A DNA stretch of 64,000 nt. Origin: Paenarthrobacter aurescens TC1. GTDB taxonomy: Bacteria > Actinomycetota > Actinomycetes > Actinomycetales > Micrococcaceae. Position 1 is the first letter of the stretch. Every line of letters begins with the position of its first letter. Positions 53,228 to 61,686 of this stretch are shown piece after piece. Below the pieces are notes generated by a model. The model did no database searches, was not told the DNA's origin, and was given only the letters and a program-made list of their open reading frames with translations. A program made the translations under genes and the position numbers. The stretch is from positions 2,232,001-2,296,000 of the forward strand of contig CP000474.1 in NCBI GenBank assembly GCA_000014925.1, in the 5' to 3' direction.

Positions 53228-55762
53228 CTAGAGCCTGTTGACGTCTGTCACCCGGACCACGGCGGTGCCGGTCTCATCGGACGCCGCCAAGTCGATGTCG
53301 GCAGAGATTCCCCAGTCGTGGTTGCCCGCGGGATCGTCGAAGATTTGGCGGACCTTCCACGTCCCCGTTTCCTCGTTGATGATGAGCAAACCAGGACCCC
53401 TCGCGTCAGGGCCCGTGCCAATGTCGTCATGTTCGTCGAAGTAATCGTCCAGGACCTCTTCCCACCTCTCCGCATCCCAGCCGGCATCGGCGTCGAGTTC
53501 GCCCAACGCGGCGGAGTCCTCGTCGGCAAAAAGCTCAACCCTGCGGAACATCTCGTTCCGAACCATGACCCGGAAGGCTCGAACGTTGGCGGTCAACAGC
53601 GGCGGCGGGGGCGGGGGAGCGTCATGGGGTGTGGGGGCGAGTCCGGACGTCAGCTCCTCCCACTCATCCAGCAGGCTGGAATCCACTTGGCGTACCAGCT
53701 CACCCAACCAGGCGATGAGATCTTCAAGGTCCTCACGGAGCGAATCCTGGGGAACTGTCTGCCTCAGCGCGCGGAAGCCGTCCGCCAGATAGCGCAGGAC
53801 GATGCCCTCCGAGCGGGCCAAGCCATAGAACTGCACAAACTCGCCGAAGTTCATGGCACGCTCGTACATGTCCCGGATAATCGATTTCGGAGCAAGCTCG
53901 AAGTCGCCCACCCAGGGGGCTGCCTTGCGATAGACCTCAAAGGCCTCACCAAGAATCTCTGCCAGCGGCATGGGGTAGGTAACTTCGTCCAGCATGGCCA
54001 TGCGCTGGTCATACTCAATGCCGTCAGCCTTCATGGCCGCAACTGCCTCGCCCCGGGCCTTCTTCTGCTGAGCGGAGAGGATCTGCCGCGGTTTCTCCAG
54101 GGTTGATTCAATGACAGAGACAACATCCAATGCGTAGGAGGGAGACTCCGGATCAAGCAGCTCCAGGGCGGCAAGTGCGAAGGGGGAGAGCGGCTGGTTG
54201 AGGGCAAAGTTGGCTTGAAGATGGACAGTCAGCCGGACTGAGCGTCCCTCAGCCTCTTGTTCCTCCTCCGGGATGCGTTCCACTACACCCGCGGCAAGAA
54301 GTTCCCGGTAGATCCCCAGGGCCTTCTTCATCAGCTTGAGTTGCGCCGGACGGCTCTCATGGTTCTCACTAAGCAGGCGCCGGGTTGCCTGGAAGGGGTC
54401 GCCCGGGCGTTCCATGAGGTTCAGCAGCATCGCATGGGTAACGGTGAAGCTGGACGTCAAGGGCTCGGGCACAGACTCGACGAGTCGCTTGAACGTGGGT
54501 TCGCCCCAGGACACGAATCCTTCCGGAGGCTTTTTCTTCACCACTTGGCGCAGTTTCTTCTGGTCATCGCCGAACTTGGCTGTGGCCTTGGCCATGGCTT
54601 TCGTATTTTCAACCACGTGGTCCGGAGCCTGAACCACCACTGTGCCTGCGGTGTCGTAGCCTGCGCGGCCCGCACGGCCGGCAATCTGGTGGAACTCACG
54701 GGAGTTAAGTGACCTGGTGCGTACGCCGTCGTACTTGCTCAGGGCCGTCAACAGCACTGTCCGGATGGGCACGTTGATGCCCACCCCCAAAGTATCGGTT
54801 CCGCAGATGACTTTGAGGAGGCCGGCTTGGGCGAGCTGTTCCACGAGTCGGCGGTACTTCGGCAGCATACCGGCGTGGTGGACGCCAATGCCGTGACGGA
54901 CCAGCCTGTTAAGGGTCTTTCCGAAGCCGGCGGCGAACCTGAATCCCGCGATCAACTCGGCGATGCGGTCCTTCTCTGCCCGGCTGCACATGTTGATGCT
55001 CATCAGGTTCTGGGCACGCTCAATGGCTTCCGCCTGGCTGAAGTGAACCACGTACACGGGAACCTGCTTGGTTGAGAGCAGTTCTTCCAGCGTCTCGTGA
55101 ACAGGGGTCAGGTGGTAGTAGTGGTGCAGCGGAATGGGTCGTTCCGCTGAACTTACAGTCGTGGTAGTCCGGCCCGTCAGCTCAGTCAGACCGGTTTCGA
55201 ACCGCGAGACGTCGCCCAACGTGGCCGACATCAGGAGGAACTGCGCTTGGGGCAGTTCCAGCAGCGGTACTTGCCACGCCCAACCGCGCTGCGGGTCGGA
55301 GTAGAAGTGAAACTCGTCCATGATCACGGAGCCCAGCTCTGCCGCCGAGCCTTCGCGGAGGGCGATGTTGGCCAGGATTTCCGCCGTGCAGCAGATGATC
55401 GGTGCATCCTGGTTCACGCCGGAATCACCGGTGATCATGCCGACGTTTTCGGCACCGAAGATCTCGCAGAGCGCAAAGAACTTTTCGGACACCAGTGCCT
55501 TGATAGGAGCCGTGTAGTAGCTCCGCTGGCCTCGAGCCATAGCCTCGAAGTGCGCCGCGATGGCTACCAGGGACTTTCCGGAACCGGTAGGAGTAGCCAG
55601 GATGACGTTCGCGCCGGAGGCGAGCTCCATGATCGCTTCGTCCTGCGCCGGGTACAGCTGCAGCCCGCGGCTCTCAGTCCACTCCACGAACCGTGTGTAG
55701 ATTTCGTCCGGGTCCAAAGGACCGGTGGCGGTGGAACCGGGGAGCTGCTCAAGAAGTTTCAT
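53228..55762 (-). CDS. Ski2-like DEAD/DEAH-box helicase with DUF3516-type C-terminus
   Basis: The 844-aa protein has Walker A LATPTGSGKSLVAIAAHFEAM near residue 55, MDEFHFYSDPQRGWAW near 145 (DEFH box), LMSATLGDVSRFE near 178, the C-terminal helicase motifs GVHHAGMLPKYRRLVEQLAQAGLLKVICGTDTLGVGINVPIRTVLLTALSKYDG near 290-345 and QIAGRAGRAGYDTAGTVVV near 365, and a long helical tail ending in a nuclear-transport-like beta region (VVRVTDVNRL). This group is common in actinobacteria with an unknown RNA or DNA substrate. A TAAGCT hexamer lies 8 nt before ATG 55762. Confidence 0.9.
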   Translation of the reverse strand: MKLLEQLPGSTATGPLDPDEIYTRFVEWTESRGLQLYPAQDEAIMELASGANVILATPTGSGKSLVAIAAHFEAMARGQRSYYTAPIKALVSEKFFALCEIFGAENVGMITGDSGVNQDAPIICCTAEILANIALREGSAAELGSVIMDEFHFYSDPQRGWAWQVPLLELPQAQFLLMSATLGDVSRFETGLTELTGRTTTTVSSAERPIPLHHYYHLTPVHETLEELLSTKQVPVYVVHFSQAEAIERAQNLMSINMCSRAEKDRIAELIAGFRFAAGFGKTLNRLVRHGIGVHHAGMLPKYRRLVEQLAQAGLLKVICGTDTLGVGINVPIRTVLLTALSKYDGVRTRSLNSREFHQIAGRAGRAGYDTAGTVVVQAPDHVVENTKAMAKATAKFGDDQKKLRQVVKKKPPEGFVSWGEPTFKRLVESVPEPLTSSFTVTHAMLLNLMERPGDPFQATRRLLSENHESRPAQLKLMKKALGIYRELLAAGVVERIPEEEQEAEGRSVRLTVHLQANFALNQPLSPFALAALELLDPESPSYALDVVSVIESTLEKPRQILSAQQKKARGEAVAAMKADGIEYDQRMAMLDEVTYPMPLAEILGEAFEVYRKAAPWVGDFELAPKSIIRDMYERAMNFGEFVQFYGLARSEGIVLRYLADGFRALRQTVPQDSLREDLEDLIAWLGELVRQVDSSLLDEWEELTSGLAPTPHDAPPPPPPLLTANVRAFRVMVRNEMFRRVELFADEDSAALGELDADAGWDAERWEEVLDDYFDEHDDIGTGPDARGPGLLIINEETGTWKVRQIFDDPAGNHDWGISADIDLAASDETGTAVVRVTDVNRL

Positions 55763-55833
55763 TGGTTTCCAGCTTAGTGCCCGGACGGTTTAGGCTCGGC
55801 CCAGCAGGCATGCCCGATCCGAGGAGGCTTATC

Positions 55834-56613
55834 GTGAAGTGGGACCCGTCCAAGTATGTGGAATTCGGCAACCATCGGGACAGGCCGTTCCATGACCTCG
55901 TGGCGAGGGTCCGGGCCCACGATCCACAGAAGGTTGTTGATCTCGGCTGCGGCCCCGGGAACCTGACCGCAACGCTGGCCGACCGCTGGCCGGAGGCACT
56001 CGTGGTGGGTCTGGACTCATCGGAGGAAATGCTCCTCAAAGCGGAGCCCCTCAGACAACAGTCCAATCGCTTGGCCTTCACTCAGGGCGACATCGCGGAG
56101 TGGGTTCCCGATGCTGATACGGACGTCGTGGTGACGAACGCCGCTCTCCAATGGGTTCCCGGTCATCAGGAGATGCTGGCCGGCTGGCTTCGCGCCCTCA
56201 AACCGGGCGCGTGGTTTGCCATGCAGGTGCCGGGAAACTTTACGTCCCCGTCCCACACGCTCATGCGGCAACTGGCAGAGTCGGGAACGTGGTCCACACG
56301 GCTTGGCGGCGTGCTTCGGCACGATGGCGCAGTGGGCAGTCCTGCGGACTACTTGGGAATCATGCTCGACGCCGGATGTGCGGCGGACGCTTGGGAGACC
56401 ACCTACCAGCAGGTGCTGCCGGGGGAGGACCCCGTACTGGAGTGGGTCCGCGGTACGGGCCTGCGTCCCGTGCTGGCGGCCCTGTCTGCGCAGGAGGCAG
56501 CTGACTTCGAGGCAGAGTACTCAGCCCTGCTGCGCGAGGCCTACCCCCCGACGAGCCACGGAACGGTCTTCCCGTTCCGTCGCATTTTTGCTGTCGCCCA
56601 AAAGGCCGCATGA
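55834..56613 (+). CDS. tam: Trans-aconitate 2-methyltransferase
   Basis: The 259-aa SAM-dependent enzyme starts MKWDPSKYVEFGNHRDRPFHDL, has the SAM loop VVDLGCGPGNLTATLADRWPEALVVGLDSSEEML near residues 35-70, and LQWVPGHQEMLAGWLRALKPGAWFAMQVPGNFTSPSH near 108-145, all matching Tam, which esterifies trans-aconitate. GTG 55834 is chosen because GAGGAGG lies 6 nt upstream and the family starts with MKWDP; the in-frame ATG 55810 would add eight residues. Its stop overlaps the start of the next small gene. Confidence 0.9.
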   Translation: MKWDPSKYVEFGNHRDRPFHDLVARVRAHDPQKVVDLGCGPGNLTATLADRWPEALVVGLDSSEEMLLKAEPLRQQSNRLAFTQGDIAEWVPDADTDVVVTNAALQWVPGHQEMLAGWLRALKPGAWFAMQVPGNFTSPSHTLMRQLAESGTWSTRLGGVLRHDGAVGSPADYLGIMLDAGCAADAWETTYQQVLPGEDPVLEWVRGTGLRPVLAALSAQEAADFEAEYSALLREAYPPTSHGTVFPFRRIFAVAQKAA

Positions 56614-56774
56614 ACCGGCAAGACGCTTCGCCCCCGCGCAGCACGCTCGGTTCCATGCAACGTCACGGCTTGTCCCTTGCCGACGTCGCTGGTCTAATTC
56701 TCGGCATGGACCAAGGACGCTTCGAACAGCAGATGCCCCAAGTGGAACCGGCACCAGGCCGGAGTTCCTCGTGA
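56610..56774 (+). CDS. Small 54-aa protein translationally coupled between tam and gntR
   Basis: ATG 56610 overlaps the tam stop (ATGA) and its own TGA overlaps the GTG of the next gene (GTGA), so the three genes form a strict overlap chain. The product has an Arg/Pro-rich start and a helical core SLADVAGLILGMDQGRFEQQMPQVE. No family is recognised. The overlaps on both sides make it more likely to be a real gene than chance. Confidence 0.6.
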   Translation: MNRQDASPPRSTLGSMQRHGLSLADVAGLILGMDQGRFEQQMPQVEPAPGRSSS

Positions 56775-57151
56775 CTCCCACAGGCGATTTTCCGGGCAGC
56801 TGGCGCCCCAACACCAGCAGTGCCGTTGCGCTCTTTGATCAATTGAGATTGCGGATCATCGAACTCGTGGATGCCGGAGTCCTTGCCGTTGGCGCCAAGC
56901 TTCCTCCTGTTCGCAACCTGGCCGGGGTGCTGGACGTCGCTCCGCACACGGTTGCGCGTGCTTACAAGGAATTGGAAGCAGCAGGGGTAGTGGCAACACG
57001 GGGCCGCAACGGCACCGTGGTCTGCGCACGGGATGATCGTTGGGGAGCGCTGGCCGGCGTCGCGGCACAATACGCCGCCGCCGCGAAGGCCCAGGGGGCT
57101 TCATTCGCCGAGGCAGTGCAGCTTCTTGCTGCGGCTTATGACGCCGACTGA
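56771..57151 (+). CDS. Short GntR-family regulator (YtrA-like)
   Basis: The 126-aa protein is a bare GntR winged helix with a short helical tail: VALFDQLRLRIIELVDAGVLAVGAKLPPVRNLAGVLDVAPHTVARAYKELEAAGVVATRGRNGTVV near residues 19-85. The lack of a ligand domain is typical of the YtrA group, often found with small transport or metabolic operons. GTG 56771 overlaps the stop of the small upstream gene, so its translation depends on it. Confidence 0.85.
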   Translation: MTPTGDFPGSWRPNTSSAVALFDQLRLRIIELVDAGVLAVGAKLPPVRNLAGVLDVAPHTVARAYKELEAAGVVATRGRNGTVVCARDDRWGALAGVAAQYAAAAKAQGASFAEAVQLLAAAYDAD

Positions 57152-57187
57152 TACCGATCAGTAGCATGTGAGGCACGCCATGGAAAT

Positions 57188-57203
57188 TCGAAGAAGTTTT
57201 CGA
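57188..57203 (+). promoter_or_regulatory. LexA (SOS)-like box overlapping the uvrA promoter
   Basis: TCGAAGAAGTTTTCGA keeps the outer half-sites TCGAA-N6-TTCGA of the actinobacterial LexA box (TCGAACATATGTTCGA type) but differs at both inner positions. It lies directly upstream of the -10 hexamer, the position expected for repression of uvrA. Confidence 0.5.
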
Positions 57204-57204
57204 T

Positions 57205-57210
57205 TAGCAT
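57205..57210 (+). promoter_or_regulatory. -10 hexamer of leaderless uvrA
   Basis: TAGCAT is followed by TGGTAG and then GTG 57217, the same 6-nt spacing as uvrB and uvrC. Confidence 0.55.
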
Positions 57211-57216
57211 TGGTAG

Positions 57217-60144
57217 GTGCCCAAAGCCTTAGCTGAAGATACCGCCATGGATGCCTCTAAAGGCGTCTCCGTCCTTCCCGTTGCCAAACCCGCCAAGCCG
57301 GATCTTTCCCGCTTGGTGGTCAAGGGTGCCCGGGAACACAACTTGCGAAACGTGGATCTCGATCTCCCCCGTGACGCCATGATCGTGTTCACGGGACTCT
57401 CCGGTTCCGGCAAGTCATCCTTGGCTTTCGACACTATCTTTGCGGAGGGCCAGCGTCGGTATGTGGAGTCATTGTCCGCGTACGCGCGCCAGTTCCTTGG
57501 CCAAGTGGACAAGCCTGATGTCGATTTCATCGAAGGCCTGTCTCCGGCAGTGTCCATCGACCAGAAGTCCACCAGCAAGAATCCGCGTTCCACGGTTGGC
57601 ACCATCACCGAAATTTACGACTATATGCGTTTGCTATGGGCGCGCGTTGGCCGTCCGCACTGTCCCGTATGTGGCGAGCCCATCGCCCGGCAGACGCCGC
57701 AACAGATTGTGGATCAGCTCCTGGAACTGGATCCGGGCACGCGATTCCAGGTCCTGGCTCCTGTTGTTCGAGGGCGCAAGGGTGAATTTGTTGACCTCTT
57801 CAAGGAACTGACCGCGAAGGGTTATTCCCGCGCCCGTGTGGACGGCGAACTGGTTCAGCTGAGCGATCCTCCCAAGCTGGGCAAACAGTTCAAGCACACC
57901 ATCGAGGTTGTGGTGGACCGTTTGGTGGTCAAGGAAGAGATCAGCCAGCGGCTCACCGATTCCGTGGAGACGGCTCTTGGCCTTGCAGAAGGCCGGGTGT
58001 TGGTGGAGTTCGTGGACCTCGATGCTGAGGATCCCGAGCGTATCCGCGCCTTCTCGGAGAACCTGGCGTGCCCCAACGAGCACCCTTTGGCCATCGACGA
58101 AATTGAACCCCGCTCGTTCTCGTTCAACAACCCCTTCGGCGCCTGCTCCGCATGTAGCGGCATTGGCACCCGGCTGGAAGTGGATGAAGAGCTGATCGTT
58201 CCCAATCCGGAGCTCTCCCTGGGTGAGGGCGCCATTGCCCCTTGGGCCCTCGGCACAGCGACGACGGAGTACTGGAACAGGCTCCTCGAGGGCCTGGCGC
58301 ACGAGCTGGGCTTCTCCATGAAGACATCATGGGAGAAGCTGCCCAAGGACGTCCGCAATACCGTGCTTCATGGCAAGGACCACAAGGTTGTTGTCCAGTA
58401 CAAGAACCGTTTTGGTCGTGAGCGTAAGTACAGCACCGGCTTTGAAGGTGCCATTCAGTACGTCCACCGTAAGCACGGGGAAACGGATTCCGACTGGGCC
58501 CGCGACCGGTACGAAGAGTACATGCGTCAGATTCCCTGCCCTGAGTGCAACGGTGCGCGCCTCAACCCGGCGTCGTTGTCCGTGCTCATCAACGGGAAGT
58601 CCATCGCCGAGGTTGCTGCCCTTCCGATGCGTGAGTGCGCCGAGTTCCTGGGCAGCCTTACCCTGACCAACAGGGAAGCCCAGATTGCCAACCAGGTGTT
58701 GAAGGAAATCCAGGCCCGCCTGACCTTCCTCCTGGACGTCGGCTTGGAGTACCTCAACCTTGAGCGCCCCTCCGGGACCTTGTCCGGCGGCGAGGCACAA
58801 CGCATCCGATTGGCCACCCAAATCGGTTCCGGCCTGGTGGGCGTCTTGTACGTTTTGGATGAGCCATCCATTGGCTTGCACCAACGAGACAACCGGCGGC
58901 TGATCGAGACGCTCACACGCCTCCGGGACCTTGGCAACACCCTGATCGTGGTGGAGCATGACGAAGACACCATCCACGAAGCCGACTGGGTGGTAGACAT
59001 CGGACCTGGCGCCGGCGAACACGGAGGCCAGGTGGTGCACTCCGGAACCTACAAGGAACTCCTGGAGAACACCGATTCGCTGACGGGTGACTACCTCTCC
59101 GGACGCCGGAAGATTGATGTCCCCGCCAAGCGCCGCAAGTACGACAAAAAGCGTGAACTCAAGGTTGTGGGCGCCAGGGAGAACAACCTCGACAACGTGG
59201 ACGCCACGTTCCCCCTGGGACTCTTTACCGCCGTGACCGGCGTTAGTGGTTCCGGCAAGTCCACGTTGGTGAACGAGATCCTCTACAAGGTGCTCGCTAA
59301 CAAACTCAACGGCGCCAAGCAGGTTGCAGGACGTCACCGCACGGTGGCCGGACTTGAGCACCTGGACAAGGTGGTCCACGTAGATCAAAGCCCCATCGGC
59401 CGTACACCCCGATCCAACCCGGCCACCTACACCGGCGTCTTTGACAACATTCGGAAACTCTTCGCTGAGACAACCGAAGCCAAGGTACGTGGATACCAGC
59501 CCGGACGGTTCTCGTTCAACGTCAAGGGCGGGCGCTGCGAAGCCTGTTCAGGCGACGGTACGTTGAAGATCGAGATGAACTTCCTGCCGGATGTCTATGT
59601 TCCTTGCGAGGTGTGCCACGGCGCCAGGTACAACCGGGAGACCCTTGAAGTTCATTACAAGGGCAAGACCATTGCCGACGTCCTCAACATGCCCATCGAG
59701 GAAGGCGCGGAGTTCTTCGCTGCTTTCACTCCGATCGCACGGCATCTGAACACCCTGGTGGATGTCGGCCTTGGCTACGTCAGGCTTGGCCAGCCGGCAA
59801 CCACTCTGTCCGGCGGCGAGGCCCAGCGTGTGAAGCTGGCTGCCGAGCTCCAGAAGCGTTCCAACGGTCGCAGCATCTATGTCCTGGATGAACCCACCAC
59901 GGGCCTGCACTTTGAAGACATCCGCAAGCTGCTCATGGTTCTTCAGGGCTTGGTGGACAAGGGCAATACCGTGATCACCATTGAGCACAACCTGGACGTC
60001 ATTAAATCCGCGGACTGGATTGTAGACCTCGGCCCCAATGGCGGTTCAGGCGGCGGAAAGATCGTGGCCACGGGAACGCCTGAGCAGGTGGCAAAATCCA
60101 CCGACAGCCACACAGCGACCTTCTTGGCTGAGATTCTGAGTTAG
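57217..60144 (+). CDS. uvrA: Excinuclease ABC subunit A
   Basis: The 975-aa damage sensor has two ABC modules: Walker [29 protein letters not shown] near residue 53 and [19 protein letters not shown] near 670; signature motifs [20 protein letters not shown] near 520 and [20 protein letters not shown] near 860; zinc fingers with CPNEHP...CSACSGIG near 285-310 and [32 protein letters not shown] near 770-800. It loads UvrB on lesions. GTG 57217 agrees with the leaderless -10 spacing; ATG 57247 is an alternative. Confidence 0.97.
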   Translation: MPKALAEDTAMDASKGVSVLPVAKPAKPDLSRLVVKGAREHNLRNVDLDLPRDAMIVFTGLSGSGKSSLAFDTIFAEGQRRYVESLSAYARQFLGQVDKPDVDFIEGLSPAVSIDQKSTSKNPRSTVGTITEIYDYMRLLWARVGRPHCPVCGEPIARQTPQQIVDQLLELDPGTRFQVLAPVVRGRKGEFVDLFKELTAKGYSRARVDGELVQLSDPPKLGKQFKHTIEVVVDRLVVKEEISQRLTDSVETALGLAEGRVLVEFVDLDAEDPERIRAFSENLACPNEHPLAIDEIEPRSFSFNNPFGACSACSGIGTRLEVDEELIVPNPELSLGEGAIAPWALGTATTEYWNRLLEGLAHELGFSMKTSWEKLPKDVRNTVLHGKDHKVVVQYKNRFGRERKYSTGFEGAIQYVHRKHGETDSDWARDRYEEYMRQIPCPECNGARLNPASLSVLINGKSIAEVAALPMRECAEFLGSLTLTNREAQIANQVLKEIQARLTFLLDVGLEYLNLERPSGTLSGGEAQRIRLATQIGSGLVGVLYVLDEPSIGLHQRDNRRLIETLTRLRDLGNTLIVVEHDEDTIHEADWVVDIGPGAGEHGGQVVHSGTYKELLENTDSLTGDYLSGRRKIDVPAKRRKYDKKRELKVVGARENNLDNVDATFPLGLFTAVTGVSGSGKSTLVNEILYKVLANKLNGAKQVAGRHRTVAGLEHLDKVVHVDQSPIGRTPRSNPATYTGVFDNIRKLFAETTEAKVRGYQPGRFSFNVKGGRCEACSGDGTLKIEMNFLPDVYVPCEVCHGARYNRETLEVHYKGKTIADVLNMPIEEGAEFFAAFTPIARHLNTLVDVGLGYVRLGQPATTLSGGEAQRVKLAAELQKRSNGRSIYVLDEPTTGLHFEDIRKLLMVLQGLVDKGNTVITIEHNLDVIKSADWIVDLGPNGGSGGGKIVATGTPEQVAKSTDSHTATFLAEILS

Positions 60145-60155
60145 TTACTTACGGG

Positions 60156-60171
60156 ACGGCCGGGAGGCCGT
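60156..60171 (+). terminator. Hairpin after uvrA
   Basis: ACGGCC and GGCCGT pair around GGGA, 12 bp past the uvrA stop. The stem is short and no T run follows, so termination would be weak. Confidence 0.4.
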
Positions 60172-60206
60172 CAGAGGAATATCTCCGAGACCTTGGAAGT
60201 ATTCCC

Positions 60207-60239
60207 GTAGCGGCATGCGAGTTTCAGGCATGCCGCTAC
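60207..60239 (+). other. Perfect 12-bp-stem hairpin between uvrA and the HAD phosphatase gene
   Basis: GTAGCGGCATGC (60207-60218) and GCATGCCGCTAC (60228-60239) pair exactly around a 9-nt loop, 18 bp before GTG 60258. It may end uvrA transcription or act as an operator for the next gene; no T run is present. Confidence 0.55.
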
Positions 60240-60257
60240 TCGTGAGAAACTAACCCG

Positions 60258-60974
60258 GTGACTCAAACAACGGTGCCCGTAATATTCGATCTGGACGGCA
60301 CCCTTGTCGATCCTGCCGGTGGTATCACGGGAGGCATTTCTGCGGCCCTCCGGGAAATGGACCTTCCTGTTCCGGAACAAGCAGTGCTGAATTCCATGGT
60401 GGGTCCTAAACTCAGCGATTCCCTTCTGCACTTGGCCGACGTCCCGGGCGAATTAGTGGATGAAACCATTGAGCGATACCGGCGTCACTACAAAGAAACC
60501 GGCATTGGCCAGAGCAAGCTGTACCCAGGCGTCTTCGACCTCCTTGAGTATTTCGCGGAGACCGGCCGGCCTGTCGCGGTAGCCACCCAGAAGCCGCAGT
60601 CAATTGCACGGCTAGTGCTTGAGCACCACAAAATTGCAGACTTCTTCGTCTCCATCCGAGGTGCTGCGGACGACGAATCCCTCAAAGCAAATACGGCGTC
60701 CGGCAAAGTTGAGATCGTGGGCGCGGCCTTGAAGGATCTTCACTCCCAGCCGGCCGTCATGGTGGGGGACAGGCATCAAGACGTCGCGGGTGCTTTGGCC
60801 AACGGATTGGATTGCATCGGGGTCAGTTGGGGTTTCGCCCCGGACGGTGAACTTGAGGAAGCCGGAGCAGTCGCCGTAGTAAGCACTGCCCTGGAGCTTC
60901 GCAGCAAAATTGAAGAACTTGACGCTGTCCGCGCGGCAGCCCTGAGCGAGGTACAAAACGATGGCAGTCTTTGA
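60258..60974 (+). CDS. HAD-superfamily hydrolase, phosphoglycolate phosphatase-like
   Basis: The 238-aa protein has the HAD motifs VIFDLDGTLVDPAGG at the start, PVAVATQKPQSIARLVLEHH near residue 108, and MVGDRHQDVAGALANGLDCIGVSWGFAPDGELEEAGA near 170-205, with a helical cap in between. It should remove phosphate from small molecules such as phosphoglycolate or a nucleotide. Start GTG 60258; a GAAACT hexamer 6 nt upstream suggests a leaderless start. Its end overlaps the acyltransferase gene by 14 bp. Confidence 0.88.
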   Translation: MTQTTVPVIFDLDGTLVDPAGGITGGISAALREMDLPVPEQAVLNSMVGPKLSDSLLHLADVPGELVDETIERYRRHYKETGIGQSKLYPGVFDLLEYFAETGRPVAVATQKPQSIARLVLEHHKIADFFVSIRGAADDESLKANTASGKVEIVGAALKDLHSQPAVMVGDRHQDVAGALANGLDCIGVSWGFAPDGELEEAGAVAVVSTALELRSKIEELDAVRAAALSEVQNDGSL

Positions 60975-61629
60975 TGCGATCCGCTGGACAACCCGTGGCC
61001 TGATTTCCTCCACGTGCCGTCCAACGGTCATTGGACTGGAGAACGTTCCCAAGGATGGGCCATTCATCGTAGCGCCGAATCACCTGTCCTTCCTGGACAG
61101 TGTCATTGTCCAGGCACTCATGCCCCGGCCTGTTGCCTTTTTTGCCAAGGCTGAATACTTCACCACCAAGGGCGTCAAAGGCGCCGTGATGAAGTCGTTC
61201 TTCGAGGCAGTAGGTTCCATTCCCGTTGAGCGCGGTGAACAGGCGGCCAGCGTGCAGGCGCTCAAAACATTGCTGGACATCTTGGAATCCGGGAAGGGCA
61301 TCGGCATTTACCCTGAAGGCACCCGGTCCCGAGACGGCATTCTCTACCGTGGCAGGACCGGCGTGGGGTGGCTCGCCTTGACCACAGGTGCCCCGGTAAT
61401 CCCGGTCGGTCTGATCGGGACCGAGAAGTTGCAGCCTGCGGACAAGAATGCGGTTCGCCCGCAGCACTTCACCATGAAGGTGGGAGAACCCCTCTACTTC
61501 GACAAGACGGGCCCGGACCATTCGCTGCCGGCCCGCCGCGAAGTCACGGATAAAATCATGGATGCCATTGCGTTGCTCAGCGGGCAGGAACGGTCCACGA
61601 GCTACAACCAAAGCAAATCGGTCGACTAA
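60961..61629 (+). CDS. 1-acyl-sn-glycerol-3-phosphate acyltransferase (PlsC family)
   Basis: The 222-aa membrane-associated enzyme has the acyltransferase block I APNHLSFLDSVIVQALMP near residue 38 (HX4D), block II/III PVERGEQAASVQAL and IYPEGTRSRDGILYRGRTGVGWLALTTGAPVIPVGLIGTE near 115-158. It acylates lysophosphatidate in membrane lipid synthesis. GAGG lies upstream of ATG 60961 inside the preceding gene; the 14-bp overlap indicates co-translation with the HAD phosphatase. Confidence 0.9.
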   Translation: MAVFDAIRWTTRGLISSTCRPTVIGLENVPKDGPFIVAPNHLSFLDSVIVQALMPRPVAFFAKAEYFTTKGVKGAVMKSFFEAVGSIPVERGEQAASVQALKTLLDILESGKGIGIYPEGTRSRDGILYRGRTGVGWLALTTGAPVIPVGLIGTEKLQPADKNAVRPQHFTMKVGEPLYFDKTGPDHSLPARREVTDKIMDAIALLSGQERSTSYNQSKSVD

Positions 61630-61674
61630 GGCCTGGCAACCCGGCTCCTGGCAAAGACTGTCGCTCCCGTTCAC

Positions 61675-61680
61675 TAGACT
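61675..61680 (+). promoter_or_regulatory. -10 hexamer of leaderless uvrC
   Basis: TAGACT is followed by GGAACA and then GTG 61687, the third NER gene in the window with this exact 6-nt arrangement. Confidence 0.55.
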
Positions 61681-61686
61681 GGAACA

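Noticed and set aside
58327..59388. 353-codon minus-strand ORF opposite uvrA
   Set aside because: Antisense shadow in a high-GC gene with no features.
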